From assembly GCF_041224425.1 (NCBI RefSeq), contig NZ_JBGFGL010000075.1:62001-126000 (forward strand): 64,000 nt of DNA, given 5' to 3'. Every line of letters begins with the position of its first letter. Position 1 is the first letter of the stretch. Position numbers and translations under genes: made by a program. The notes under the pieces were generated by a model that did not search any database, was not told the DNA's origin, and saw only the letters and a program-made list of their open reading frames with translations. Origin of the DNA: Psychroserpens sp041224425 (GTDB lineage Bacteria; Bacteroidota; Bacteroidia; Flavobacteriales; Flavobacteriaceae). Shown piece by piece: positions 25,159 through 34,179 of the stretch.

Positions 25159-27636
25159 ATGTCAAATCAAGAATATTTAGATACTGAAGATACTGGACGT
25201 GTAACCTTTGACTTTAGAGGTTACCTTTTTAAGGTTTTGAACCTTTGGAAGTTTGTTTTGGTCTGCATTGGGTGTGCTATGCTGATAGCTTACTTCATTA
25301 ATGTTAGAAAACAGAATGTTTACAAATTAGATTCACTAATATCTATTGAAAATGATCAAAACCCATTCTTTACATCAAACACAAGTATATCCTTTAATTG
25401 GGGAGGTGTCTCTGGAAAAGTAAGTAAGATTATTACAGCTATAAAAACTAGAAGTCATAACGAAAAAGTAGTTGATTCGTTACAGTTTTATATGCAATAT
25501 CTAAAGGAAGGAAAATACAGAAAAGAAGACGTCTACAAAAATGCTCCTTTTGAGTTTTTGCTTGATTTAGATGAGAAACAAGTCTTAGGGTATCCTGTTG
25601 GTATAAGGTTTATCAATAATGATGAATTTGAAGTATTTACCGAGTTTGAAAATACTTCTGCTCCAGTTCAAAAATACAGTGACAAATCAAACTCCAGGAT
25701 TAATGTACCTCAAGGTGTTTTTACAAAACGATTTAGAACCAACGAAGAGGTTAATTTGCCATTTCTTAATGGGCGATTGGTTGTTAAGCCATCTGCTCAA
25801 ATCAAGCCAGGATCAGAATTTTTTATAAAGTTTTTGAATTTTGACGGTGTTGTTAATAGCTATAAAACCAAAATTTCTATTGCACCATACTCGCAACAGG
25901 CTTCTTCAGTTTTAAGGTTACAACTTTCTGGTCACAATAAAGCTAAGATTGTAGATTATCTTAACGCCACTTCTGCTATCTTGAGTAAAACGGAGCTAGA
26001 GCGTAAAAACCTCTATGCTACAAACACAATAAAATTTATTGATAGTAGTTTGGCTGCTGTAAATCAAAATTTGAGTGATGTTACAGACGAAATGAATAAT
26101 TTCAGAAAGCAAAACAAGGTGTTTAATGTTACTGAGGAAATCAATGAAATTTCAAGTCAGTTAAGAGCTTATGACCTAAAAAAGGAAGAGGAAGAACTAA
26201 AGCTTAATTATCTAAGAAGTCTAGAAGATTATTTAAATACAAAGTCAGATTATACCCAGATTGCAGCACCTACTTCAGTAGGTATTGAAGAAGGGAATAT
26301 TCTAGGAAGCGTTTCCAGAATTATTACGTTAGCTGCCGAGCGACAAAGCTTAGAGTATACCACAAAAGAAACCTCAGATGTCTTTAAGGAGCTTGATAGA
26401 CGAATTGATGCCGAAAAGAATGTCCTTTTAGAAACTATTGATGCCACAAAAAAAACCATAGGTATTCAATTATCTGCCATCAATAGAAGTATCGCAAACC
26501 TCGAAGCAGAGTTGAGTGAATTACCCGAAGACCAACAGCAGTTTTTAAAGATTCAAAGGAAGCTTGATATCAGTCAAGAAGCATACGATGTCTACACAGC
26601 AAAACGTAGTGAAGCTGCTATTGTAAAAGCAGCCAATATATCAGATATCACGATTATTGATGAAGCCAAGGATATTGGAGGAGGATTGATAGGTCCTAAC
26701 AAGTCTTTGAACTACATGATGGCTTTAATGATGGGCTTTTTTGTCCCTATGTTTCTAATTTTTGTCATATTTCTTTTAGACAACACCATTCATGGCTCTG
26801 ATGAGGTAGAACAATTGTCTAATATTCCTATTTTAGGATTGATTGGTAAGTACAATTACAAAAATAACCTGGTTGTTTTCGAGAAACCAAAATCTGCAGT
26901 TTCAGAATCTTTTAGGGCTATTAGATCGAGTTTGCAGTTCATTTACAAGAAACTCGGACCAGGAGAAAAAGGACGAACTCTGATGATTACTTCGTCTGTT
27001 AGTGGTGAAGGTAAAACATTCTGCTCTATAAATATTGCAACTGTTTACGCGCTTTCTGGTAAAAAGACCATCTTATTAGGATTGGATTTACGTAAGCCGA
27101 AAATTTTTGGCGATTTTAACATCGATAATGATTTAGGAGTGGTTAATTACCTTATAGGTGAGAACACTTTCGATGAAGTTAAGTACAGATCGCATATTGA
27201 AAATTTAGATGTCGTTCCTTCTGGACCAATTCCACCTAACCCTTCTGAATTATTGATGTCTGATAGACTCAGGGATTTAATTGTTGATTTAAGGAAAGAA
27301 TATGATATGATTGTTTTGGATACACCTCCATTAGGATTGGTAACTGATGCACTTGAATTAACACAATATGCCGATGCCACTATATTCATGATTCGTTTAG
27401 ATTATACTAAAAAGGGGATGCTTTCCTTGATTAATGCCAAATATAGAACAGGAGAGGTAAGAAACATCAGTTTTGTTCTTAACTTCTACAAGCATAAAAC
27501 GAATCATAATTATGGCTATGGATATGGTTACGGTTATGGCTACGGCTACGGTTATGGTGTTTACGGAAATGCCTATCACGAAGGTGGTAAAAACACACTT
27601 TGGAAACGCGCTAAAAACCTATTAAGACGTCTTTAA
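25159..27636 (+). CDS. Wzc-like polysaccharide co-polymerase / tyrosine autokinase
   Basis: The 825-residue inner-membrane protein has an N-terminal Wzz region with TM1 near residues 30-47, a long periplasmic coiled coil, TM2 near 515-540, and a cytoplasmic BY-kinase: Walker A SSVSGEGKTF near 611-620, Walker A' LGLDLRKPK and Walker B DMIVLDTPP near 715. Its C-terminal tail (from about 784) is a run of alternating Tyr-Gly, the autophosphorylation cluster. It controls chain length and export with the Wza-like protein. It starts 1 base after the wza-like gene. Confidence 0.95.
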   Translation: MSNQEYLDTEDTGRVTFDFRGYLFKVLNLWKFVLVCIGCAMLIAYFINVRKQNVYKLDSLISIENDQNPFFTSNTSISFNWGGVSGKVSKIITAIKTRSHNEKVVDSLQFYMQYLKEGKYRKEDVYKNAPFEFLLDLDEKQVLGYPVGIRFINNDEFEVFTEFENTSAPVQKYSDKSNSRINVPQGVFTKRFRTNEEVNLPFLNGRLVVKPSAQIKPGSEFFIKFLNFDGVVNSYKTKISIAPYSQQASSVLRLQLSGHNKAKIVDYLNATSAILSKTELERKNLYATNTIKFIDSSLAAVNQNLSDVTDEMNNFRKQNKVFNVTEEINEISSQLRAYDLKKEEEELKLNYLRSLEDYLNTKSDYTQIAAPTSVGIEEGNILGSVSRIITLAAERQSLEYTTKETSDVFKELDRRIDAEKNVLLETIDATKKTIGIQLSAINRSIANLEAELSELPEDQQQFLKIQRKLDISQEAYDVYTAKRSEAAIVKAANISDITIIDEAKDIGGGLIGPNKSLNYMMALMMGFFVPMFLIFVIFLLDNTIHGSDEVEQLSNIPILGLIGKYNYKNNLVVFEKPKSAVSESFRAIRSSLQFIYKKLGPGEKGRTLMITSSVSGEGKTFCSINIATVYALSGKKTILLGLDLRKPKIFGDFNIDNDLGVVNYLIGENTFDEVKYRSHIENLDVVPSGPIPPNPSELLMSDRLRDLIVDLRKEYDMIVLDTPPLGLVTDALELTQYADATIFMIRLDYTKKGMLSLINAKYRTGEVRNISFVLNFYKHKTNHNYGYGYGYGYGYGYGYGVYGNAYHEGGKNTLWKRAKNLLRRL
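27511..27567 (+). repeat. Tyr-Gly codon repeat in the kinase tail
   Basis: Six-base TAY-GGN units run from about 27511 to 27560 and encode eight Tyr-Gly pairs, followed by V-Y-G-N-A-Y. The varied third positions show that the protein repeat, not just the DNA, has been kept. Confidence 0.85.
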
Positions 27637-27638
27637 CC

Positions 27639-28226
27639 GTGATTACAAAGACGCAACTTAGAGTAAAGCGACTTTTTGATATAGTGTTGTCCCTTATGTT
27701 GCTTCCTTTTTTAATAGTTCCAATGATTCTTTTTATTGTGATTGCTACATTTGATATTGGAAAATCCGGATTGTTTTTTCAAAAGCGAATAGGACAGCAT
27801 GGTAAGCCATTTAACATCTTTAAAATCAGAACACTCAAGCCTGAAAAACACATCCTTGGTAAATTAGATCTTAGTGCCACTTCATTTGGAAAGTTTTTGA
27901 GGCGATACAAGCTAGATGAGCTTCCTCAGCTATTCAATGTAATCTTTGGTCACATGAGTTTTGTTGGTCCAAGACCTGATATTCCAGGGTTTGCTGATGA
28001 ACTTAAAGGAGAGGATCGAATCATCCTATTGGTTAAACCTGGAGTCACTGGACCAGCAACATTGAAATATAAAGACGAAGAGAAAATTTTAGCGGAGCAA
28101 GTTGACCCTGAAAAATACAATAGAACGATAATTTGGCCAGATAAGGTCAAAATCAATAAAAAATATATCCAAAATTATAGTTTTTACTTAGATTTGAACT
28201 TTATTTTAAAATCGATACTCAATTGA
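27639..28226 (+). CDS. Small initiating sugar-phosphate transferase (PglC-like, monotopic)
   Basis: The start is GTG 27639, two bases after the wzc-like stop; no in-frame ATG lies before the hydrophobic segment. The 195-residue protein is a minimal bacterial sugar transferase: a basic start (LRVKRLFDIVLS), one re-entrant hydrophobic helix (15-37), then the catalytic core with QKRIGQHGKPF, LDELPQLFNVIFG and SFVGPRPDIPG. Such enzymes move a sugar-1-phosphate from a UDP-sugar to undecaprenyl phosphate and so start a repeat unit. A second, larger enzyme of this class is at the far end of the locus (58309-59703). Confidence 0.92.
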   Translation: MITKTQLRVKRLFDIVLSLMLLPFLIVPMILFIVIATFDIGKSGLFFQKRIGQHGKPFNIFKIRTLKPEKHILGKLDLSATSFGKFLRRYKLDELPQLFNVIFGHMSFVGPRPDIPGFADELKGEDRIILLVKPGVTGPATLKYKDEEKILAEQVDPEKYNRTIIWPDKVKINKKYIQNYSFYLDLNFILKSILN

Positions 28227-28228
28227 AC

Positions 28229-29521
28229 ATGAATACATCACATAAAATAGCAGTTTTAGGTCTTGGATACGTAGGCTTACCGTTGGCAGTTGAGTTTGCC
28301 AAAAAGTATTTCGTTGTCGGATTTGATATCAACGAAAAACGTATAAAGGAATTAAAAAGCGGTGTTGATCATACCTTGGAAGTTGAAAATGAAAACCTAC
28401 AATCTGTATTGACCACCAATGTTAATGATGATAAAGGGCTATTTATTTCCAGTGATCTTAATGATATTAAAAATTGCAATATTTATATCATTACTGTTCC
28501 AACTCCAACAGACGAGTTAAAAAGACCGGTTTTTACACCATTGATTAAGGCTAGTGAAAGTGTTGCCAAAGTATTGAAAAAGGATGATATCGTGATTTAT
28601 GAATCTACTGTATATCCTGGAGTAACTGAGGATATTTGTGTGCCGATTCTAGAAAAGGATTCAGGATTGCAATTTAACAAGGACTTTTTTGCAGGTTATT
28701 CTCCAGAGCGAATCAACCCAGGCGATAAAAAACATACAGTTACAAAAATTTTAAAGGTAACTTCTGGTTCAACTCCAGAAATTGCCAAAGTTGTTGATGA
28801 CTTATACAAAAGTGTCATTACAGCAGGAACCCATTGCGCACCTTCAATTAAGGTAGCTGAAGCAGCAAAAGTGATAGAAAATTCTCAAAGGGATATCAAT
28901 ATTGCTTTTGTGAATGAGTTGTCAAAAATATTTCGTCTTTTAGATATCGATACTAAAGCGGTTCTTGAAGCTGCAGGAACCAAATGGAACTTCATAAAGT
29001 TTAGTCCAGGATTGGTTGGTGGTCACTGTATAGGTGTTGATCCATACTACTTGGCACAAAAAGCCATTGAGTCTGGCTATAATCCAGAAATCATTCTCGC
29101 AGGTCGAAAAATGAATGACAGTATGGGAGCTTATGTAGCGCAAGAAACGGTAAAAATGATGATTCAGAAAGGTGCTACCATTAAAGGTTCTAATGTGCTG
29201 GTATTGGGTATCACTTTTAAGGAAAACTGTCCAGATATTAGAAATTCAAGAGTTATTGACATCATTAGGGAGTTTGAGACTTTTAGCATCAATGTAGACG
29301 TTTATGATCCTTGGGCTTCAAAAGAGGAAGTTCAACATGAATATGGATTTGAACTGCTAGATGACCATTCACAGTTGCGTTCTGATTACAATGCGATAAT
29401 TGTCGCTGTGTCCCATAATGAATTTTTAGAGTTGGATATTAATGCATTAAAATCTGAAATAGGAGTGGTTTTTGATGTTAAATCATTGTTTCCTAAAGAA
29501 TCAGTTGACGCAAGACTATAA
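28229..29521 (+). CDS. tviB: Nucleotide-sugar dehydrogenase, TviB/WbpO type
   Basis: From ATG 28229 (430 residues; the TTG two codons earlier overlaps the previous stop) the protein shows the UDP-sugar dehydrogenase plan: Rossmann motif VLGLGYVGLPLAVEFA at the N-terminus, the central domain PERINPGD, catalytic Cys267 in VGGHCIGVDPYYL, and a C-terminal domain with LGITFKENCPDIRNS. This group oxidises C6 of UDP-GlcNAc or UDP-GalNAc to the uronic acid, as TviB does in Vi antigen synthesis. The next gene is its usual partner epimerase. The symbol is by family resemblance; the exact substrate is inferred. Confidence 0.88.
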   Translation: MNTSHKIAVLGLGYVGLPLAVEFAKKYFVVGFDINEKRIKELKSGVDHTLEVENENLQSVLTTNVNDDKGLFISSDLNDIKNCNIYIITVPTPTDELKRPVFTPLIKASESVAKVLKKDDIVIYESTVYPGVTEDICVPILEKDSGLQFNKDFFAGYSPERINPGDKKHTVTKILKVTSGSTPEIAKVVDDLYKSVITAGTHCAPSIKVAEAAKVIENSQRDINIAFVNELSKIFRLLDIDTKAVLEAAGTKWNFIKFSPGLVGGHCIGVDPYYLAQKAIESGYNPEIILAGRKMNDSMGAYVAQETVKMMIQKGATIKGSNVLVLGITFKENCPDIRNSRVIDIIREFETFSINVDVYDPWASKEEVQHEYGFELLDDHSQLRSDYNAIIVAVSHNEFLELDINALKSEIGVVFDVKSLFPKESVDARL

Positions 29522-29523
29522 CT

Positions 29524-30507
29524 ATGTACGATCATAAATACCATACAGAAGATTTAAGTGTTTTTTCTTTCTTGGTTACTGGAGGAGGAGGTTTTATAGG
29601 TTCCAATATTGTAGAATATCTTTTAAAATACGGAGCTAAGAAAGTTCGTGTTCTTGATAATTTTTCGAATGGATATCGTGAAAACCTAACTGAATTTCAA
29701 GATAATCCAGCTTTTGAACTTATTGAAGGTGATATTAGGGATTTGCAAACATGTATTGATGCTATGGAAGGCATCGATTACGTGACACACCAAGCCGCTT
29801 TAGGTTCTGTGCCACGTTCCATCAATGATCCTGCAACTACCAATGCTGTTAATATTACTGGATTTTTGAATATGATGATCGCCCTAAAAGATTCGAAAAC
29901 GGTCAAGCGCATGCTTTATGCTGCTTCCAGTTCAACTTATGGAGATAGTAAGTCGCTTCCGAAGGTAGAAGACCATATAGGAAAACCTTTGTCACCTTAT
30001 GCTGTTACTAAATATGTCAATGAGCTTTATGCTGATGTTTTTGGTAAGACTTATAATACAGATACTGTAGGTTTACGTTATTTTAATGTATTCGGACCAA
30101 AACAGAGTCCGAATGGAGCCTATGCAGCAGTTATTCCATTGTTTATGCAAGCGCTTAAAGACAATGCCTCTCCTAAAATTAATGGTGATGGTGAACAAAC
30201 CCGTGATTTTACTTTTGTAGATAACGCAGTTCAAGCCAATATCAGAGGGTTTTTTGCTTCTGAAAAAGCTAAAAATGAAGTCTTTAATGTTGCTTGTGGT
30301 GAACGTATCAGTATTAATTATCTTTGGGATTCGTTAAAAGTCTCTGCCAATTCTAACGTTGAGCCTATTTATGGTCCACCACGTCAAGGTGATGTGAGAG
30401 ATTCTTTAGCGGCTATTGATAAGGCTAATACATTAATGGATTACAAGCCAATGTACACAGTTAAGGAAGGTCTGAAAATTACTTGGGATTATTTTCAAAA
30501 GCTTTAG
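29524..30507 (+). CDS. tviC: NAD-dependent UDP-sugar 4-epimerase, TviC/WbpP type
   Basis: This 327-residue extended short-chain dehydrogenase has the nucleotide-binding TGGGGFIGS (residues 19-27), the catalytic Ser-Ser-x-Tyr region SSSTYGD and Tyr159-x3-Lys163 in SPYAVTKYV, then LRYFNVFGPKQSPNGAYAAV and ETL-like NGDGEQTRDFTFV, typical of UDP-HexNAc 4-epimerases. Next to TviB, it would convert UDP-GlcNAcA to UDP-GalNAcA (or interconvert the parent sugars), giving an acidic amino sugar for the glycan. It starts 2 bases after the dehydrogenase gene. Confidence 0.9.
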   Translation: MYDHKYHTEDLSVFSFLVTGGGGFIGSNIVEYLLKYGAKKVRVLDNFSNGYRENLTEFQDNPAFELIEGDIRDLQTCIDAMEGIDYVTHQAALGSVPRSINDPATTNAVNITGFLNMMIALKDSKTVKRMLYAASSSTYGDSKSLPKVEDHIGKPLSPYAVTKYVNELYADVFGKTYNTDTVGLRYFNVFGPKQSPNGAYAAVIPLFMQALKDNASPKINGDGEQTRDFTFVDNAVQANIRGFFASEKAKNEVFNVACGERISINYLWDSLKVSANSNVEPIYGPPRQGDVRDSLAAIDKANTLMDYKPMYTVKEGLKITWDYFQKL

Positions 30508-30509
30508 TA

Positions 30510-31370
30510 TTGAATACTGTAGACGATAAATGGTTATATACAATTTCTTCCAAAAAGAAGTTAATAGATTTTAATCTAAAGGAAATTTGGAGGTATAGGG
30601 ATCTATTGATCTTGTTTGTGAAACGAGATGTGGTTACACTATACAAACAGACCATTTTGGGACCTTTATGGTATCTGATTCAACCATTATTTACGGCTTT
30701 GGTTTTTACCATTATCTTTAACAAGGTTGCTAATATCCAAACAGAGGGAATTCCGCCATTTTTATTCAATTTAGCAGGTGTATCGATATGGAATTACTTT
30801 AACTCCTGCTTGACTGCTACAAGTGATACTTTTAAAACCAATGCGGCAATTTTTGGAAAGGTCTACTTCCCAAGGATTATTGTTCCTTTATCAATTATTA
30901 TATCTAACCTGGTTAAGTTCGGTATCCAGATATTGATATTTATTGCTTTTTACCTTTATTACCTATATGAAGGTGCTAATATTCAGATCGATGGTTCAGT
31001 TGTTTTGTTTCCAGTTTTGGTTATCTTAATGGGATGTCTCGGATTAGGACTTGGAATGATCATATCTTCATTGGTTACCAAATACCGCGATTTGAAATTC
31101 CTCGTTACTTTCGGTGTACAACTGCTGATGTATGTCTCTGCAGTAATGTACCCATTATCTTTAGTGAATGAAAAGTTGCCAAAATATGCTTGGTTGGTTG
31201 AATACAACCCATTAGCTTATATTATTGAGACTGCAAGAATTATGTTATTGGGTGAAGGGTCTGTAACGACTTTTGGTATCGTTTACACCATCGTATTCGT
31301 TTTATTTACTTTATTTTTGGGAATCATCATTTTTAATAGAACTGAAAAGTCTTTCATAGATACCGTCTAA
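30510..31370 (+). CDS. wzm: ABC-2 type polysaccharide export permease (Wzm)
   Basis: No in-frame ATG exists near the start. I use TTG 30510, 2 bases after the epimerase stop (286 residues); TTG 30483 inside the epimerase is the alternative. The sequence has the Wzm N-terminal amphipathic region (WRYRDLLILFVKRDVVTLYK, then TILGPLWYLIQP) and six hydrophobic spans. It pairs with the ATPase that follows 2 bases later to move a completed lipid-linked glycan across the inner membrane. Its presence with Wzc/Wza-like genes is unusual (see findings). Confidence 0.92.
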   Translation: MNTVDDKWLYTISSKKKLIDFNLKEIWRYRDLLILFVKRDVVTLYKQTILGPLWYLIQPLFTALVFTIIFNKVANIQTEGIPPFLFNLAGVSIWNYFNSCLTATSDTFKTNAAIFGKVYFPRIIVPLSIIISNLVKFGIQILIFIAFYLYYLYEGANIQIDGSVVLFPVLVILMGCLGLGLGMIISSLVTKYRDLKFLVTFGVQLLMYVSAVMYPLSLVNEKLPKYAWLVEYNPLAYIIETARIMLLGEGSVTTFGIVYTIVFVLFTLFLGIIIFNRTEKSFIDTV

Positions 31371-31372
31371 TT

Positions 31373-32644
31373 ATGTCTAACACCATTCTGAAAGTTTCAA
31401 ATATCAGTAAGCAATACAGATTAGGTCTTGTTGGTACTGGTACTTTGAGCCATGATTTAAATCGTTGGTGGTATGCCATTAGAGGTAAGGACGATCCTTT
31501 TTTAAAGGTAGGAGGCGTCAATGATAGAAGTCAATCTGCTAAAGGTGATTATGTTTGGGCTCTTAAGGACATCAATTTTGAAGTTGAAAAAGGTGAGGTT
31601 TTAGGTATCATCGGAAAAAATGGAGCAGGTAAATCCACTTTATTAAAATTACTCTCACGAGTTACCAGTCCTTCCACTGGAGAAATAAAAACCAAAGGAA
31701 AAATAGCCAGTCTTTTAGAAGTTGGTACTGGATTTCACCCTGAATTGACAGGTCTTGAAAACATTTATCTCAATGGTGCTATTTTAGGAATGACCAAATC
31801 TGAGATCAAGAGCAAGGAACAAGATATTATTGAGTTTTCTGGTTGTAAAATGTATATCGATACACCTGTAAAACGATATTCTTCTGGAATGCGTGTACGA
31901 TTGGCATTTGCTGTAGCAGCATTTTTAGAGCCTGATATTTTGGTGATTGATGAGGTTTTGGCTGTTGGTGACGCTGAATTTCAGAAAAAAGCGATTGGCA
32001 AAATGCAGGATATTAGCAAAGGTGGTGGACGAACAGTACTGTTTGTAAGCCATAACATGGTCGCTGTACAAAACCTGTGTTCACGATGTATTGTTTTGGA
32101 AAATGGTAGAATCGTTAAGAACTGTGGAACGCAAGAAGCCATAAGCGCTTATTTGAGTATTGGAGCCATAACGTCTGATTTTTCTAGAACTGATGATATA
32201 GCCGATAAGAATGTCTATATCGATGATGTGAGTTTGATAAAAGATGGCGTAAAATCGCATAATGTCATTAAATCTGGTGATCATTTCGATCTTTTGGTCC
32301 AAATCAAATCGAAAATGGCATTGCAAAAAATCAGTGTTGAAGTAGGTATTGATGGTGCTAACGGAGAGCGTTTGGTTTATTTGAGCAATCAGCTGGTCGA
32401 GAGTGAAATCAATCTTACGGAAGGCAATAACAAAGTTTCTGTGAAGATTCCTGACTTTCCATTTTTACCTGGCGATTATTCCGTGACAATCAACCTCAAG
32501 GAAAACAATGGTGCGAAACTGGATATCATTAAAAATGAATTCCGTTTTAGGGTAGAAGGAGGCGATTTTTATAAAACAGGAAAATTGAACACCAACTCAC
32601 GTGGTAAATATTTAGTAGCTCATGAAATTTTCAAACTTCAATAA
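31373..32644 (+). CDS. wzt: Polysaccharide export ATPase with C-terminal glycan-binding-like domain (Wzt)
   Basis: The 423-residue protein has an ABC domain with Walker A GKNGAGKST at residues 81-89, the family-specific FHPELTGLENIYLNG, signature YSSGMRVRLAFAVAA and Walker B DILVIDEVLAVGD. Residues from about 250 to 423 form an extra beta-rich domain (SGDHFDLLVQIKSK, FPFLPGDYSVTINLK) like the Wzt C-terminal domain, which in known systems reads a chain-end cap before export. Its last 23 bases overlap the start of a sulfotransferase gene, so the two are probably coupled. Confidence 0.94.
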   Translation: MSNTILKVSNISKQYRLGLVGTGTLSHDLNRWWYAIRGKDDPFLKVGGVNDRSQSAKGDYVWALKDINFEVEKGEVLGIIGKNGAGKSTLLKLLSRVTSPSTGEIKTKGKIASLLEVGTGFHPELTGLENIYLNGAILGMTKSEIKSKEQDIIEFSGCKMYIDTPVKRYSSGMRVRLAFAVAAFLEPDILVIDEVLAVGDAEFQKKAIGKMQDISKGGGRTVLFVSHNMVAVQNLCSRCIVLENGRIVKNCGTQEAISAYLSIGAITSDFSRTDDIADKNVYIDDVSLIKDGVKSHNVIKSGDHFDLLVQIKSKMALQKISVEVGIDGANGERLVYLSNQLVESEINLTEGNNKVSVKIPDFPFLPGDYSVTINLKENNGAKLDIIKNEFRFRVEGGDFYKTGKLNTNSRGKYLVAHEIFKLQ

Positions 32645-33353
32645 AACACTCATCTTCATTATTGGATCTGGACGTTCAGGAACGCATCTTTTAGGGCGTA
32701 CGTTTGAAAATAGTAGTGAAATAGATGCTTTTATTGAAGATGAACGGTTTTTTAAACCAATAACTAATCTTGCGGTTGGAATCAATAAGAACCAAGACGA
32801 CTTTAAGTCCATTCTGAAAGCCTACAAAAAAGCTTTTAAAAGAAGCAAAAAGGATTATATACTTGAAAAAACGCATCCCAATATCTGGTTTGTAGAAGAG
32901 ATCTTAGAAGCGTTTCCCAACGCAAAGTTTGTTGGAATAAAAAGGAATGTTTTTTCGACGGTTTCTAGTATGCTCAACCACAATGGCGTGTTAAGTTGGT
33001 ACGAAAAATTACCTCTTGATGAACCTAATCGATTTTTAGGTATTACCGAATCAAATAAGTCTGATTTTGTCAATCTTCCTATGGAAAGCAAATGCGCTAT
33101 AAGATGTTTGGCACATTACAACAGGCTCAATGAATTGCAACAAAAGTTTCCTGATAATGTGCTTGTTGTAGACTATGAAGAATTTTATGATGCCTATGAC
33201 CAATTGATGGAAAAACTTCAGTCATTTCTTAATTTAGACTTCAAGCTAAATTCGGAACCTTTAAATCCGTCTGGAAAAGACAAATGGAAACGTTACTTGA
33301 CCGATATTCAAATTAAACATATTGAGCAAATAATAGAGGAATCCCATGTTTAA
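32622..33353 (+). CDS. Sulfotransferase family protein (first of three)
   Basis: The 243-residue protein has the PAPS-binding 5'-phosphosulfate loop GSGRSGTHLL (residues 15-24) and the 3'-phosphate motif KRNVFSTVSSML (near 107-118), as in P-loop sulfotransferases. It would transfer sulfate from PAPS to a hydroxyl of the glycan or its lipid intermediate. ATG 32622 is inside the end of wzt (23-base overlap), and its own end overlaps the pyruvyl transferase gene by 8 bases. No PAPS synthesis genes are in this window. Confidence 0.88.
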   Translation: MKFSNFNKTLIFIIGSGRSGTHLLGRTFENSSEIDAFIEDERFFKPITNLAVGINKNQDDFKSILKAYKKAFKRSKKDYILEKTHPNIWFVEEILEAFPNAKFVGIKRNVFSTVSSMLNHNGVLSWYEKLPLDEPNRFLGITESNKSDFVNLPMESKCAIRCLAHYNRLNELQQKFPDNVLVVDYEEFYDAYDQLMEKLQSFLNLDFKLNSEPLNPSGKDKWKRYLTDIQIKHIEQIIEESHV

Positions 33354-34176
33354 ACTCCATGTGTATTGGCATAGTATGAATAGGAATGATGGTAAAGAAA
33401 ACTATGGCGATGCCCTTGCTCCTTATATTTGCTCAAAACTTTCTGGTAAAGTGGTTACAAGGGTAAATTTCATTAAAAGTAAAAAGTATAAATACCTCTT
33501 CAAGCATTATTTTACAATTGGAAGTATCATCAAAAGAGTCACAGAAAAGTCTATTGTTTGGGGAAGCGGTATCATTAAAGTTGATGAACAAGTCGCTAAT
33601 GCTAAGTTTTTAGCAGTACGCGGACCAAGAACTCGAAAACGACTTCTAGAATTAGGTTATGATGTTCCTGAAAATTATGGAGATCCAGCATTGTTATTGC
33701 CTCAGTTTATAGCAAATGATGTTGAAAAAAAGTATAAGCTAGGAATCATTCCTCATTTTGTCGATCATGAGAAGATTTCTGAAATTTTTAAAAACCATAA
33801 TGATATTGCAATCATCAACTTAATTACAAACGATGTAGTTGAAACCACACATAAAATTCTTCAGTGTGAATCTATAATATCTTCTTCATTACATGGTGTA
33901 ATCGTTTCACATACTTATAGCATTCCTGCATTATGGCTTAAGTTCTCAAACAGTTTATCAGGTGATAATGTCAAGTTTTACGATTATTTTGAATCGGTTG
34001 GTATTGATTACAACAAAGAATTTGTTTTTGATAAGGATTTGATTTCTGAAAAGGCTTTGTTGGATTTGCTACAAAAACATACTGACCTATCGCTACCAGA
34101 TAAAGATGTCATCGCTTTTAGAAGGGAGCAACTGTTGTCGACATGTCCATTTTATAAAAAGAATGGGTACATTTGA
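33346..34176 (+). CDS. Polysaccharide pyruvyl transferase family protein
   Basis: This 276-residue protein fits the PS_pyruv_trans family: N-terminal NRNDGKENYGDALAPYI, WGSGIIK, the AVRGPRTRKRL motif, NYGDPALLLP and IISSSLHGVIVSHTY near the C-terminus. Members transfer pyruvate from phosphoenolpyruvate as a ketal onto sugars, adding negative charge; a few have other roles (CsaB). It overlaps the sulfotransferase gene by 8 bases and precedes a GT2 gene by 3 bases. Confidence 0.88.
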   Translation: MFKLHVYWHSMNRNDGKENYGDALAPYICSKLSGKVVTRVNFIKSKKYKYLFKHYFTIGSIIKRVTEKSIVWGSGIIKVDEQVANAKFLAVRGPRTRKRLLELGYDVPENYGDPALLLPQFIANDVEKKYKLGIIPHFVDHEKISEIFKNHNDIAIINLITNDVVETTHKILQCESIISSSLHGVIVSHTYSIPALWLKFSNSLSGDNVKFYDYFESVGIDYNKEFVFDKDLISEKALLDLLQKHTDLSLPDKDVIAFRREQLLSTCPFYKKNGYI

Positions 34177-34179
34177 CTT

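Noticed and set aside
27511..27567. Short-unit DNA repeat considered as a CRISPR-like or regulatory repeat
   Set aside because: The units are six bases, contiguous, in frame and encode the Tyr-Gly tail of a kinase; no spacers exist.
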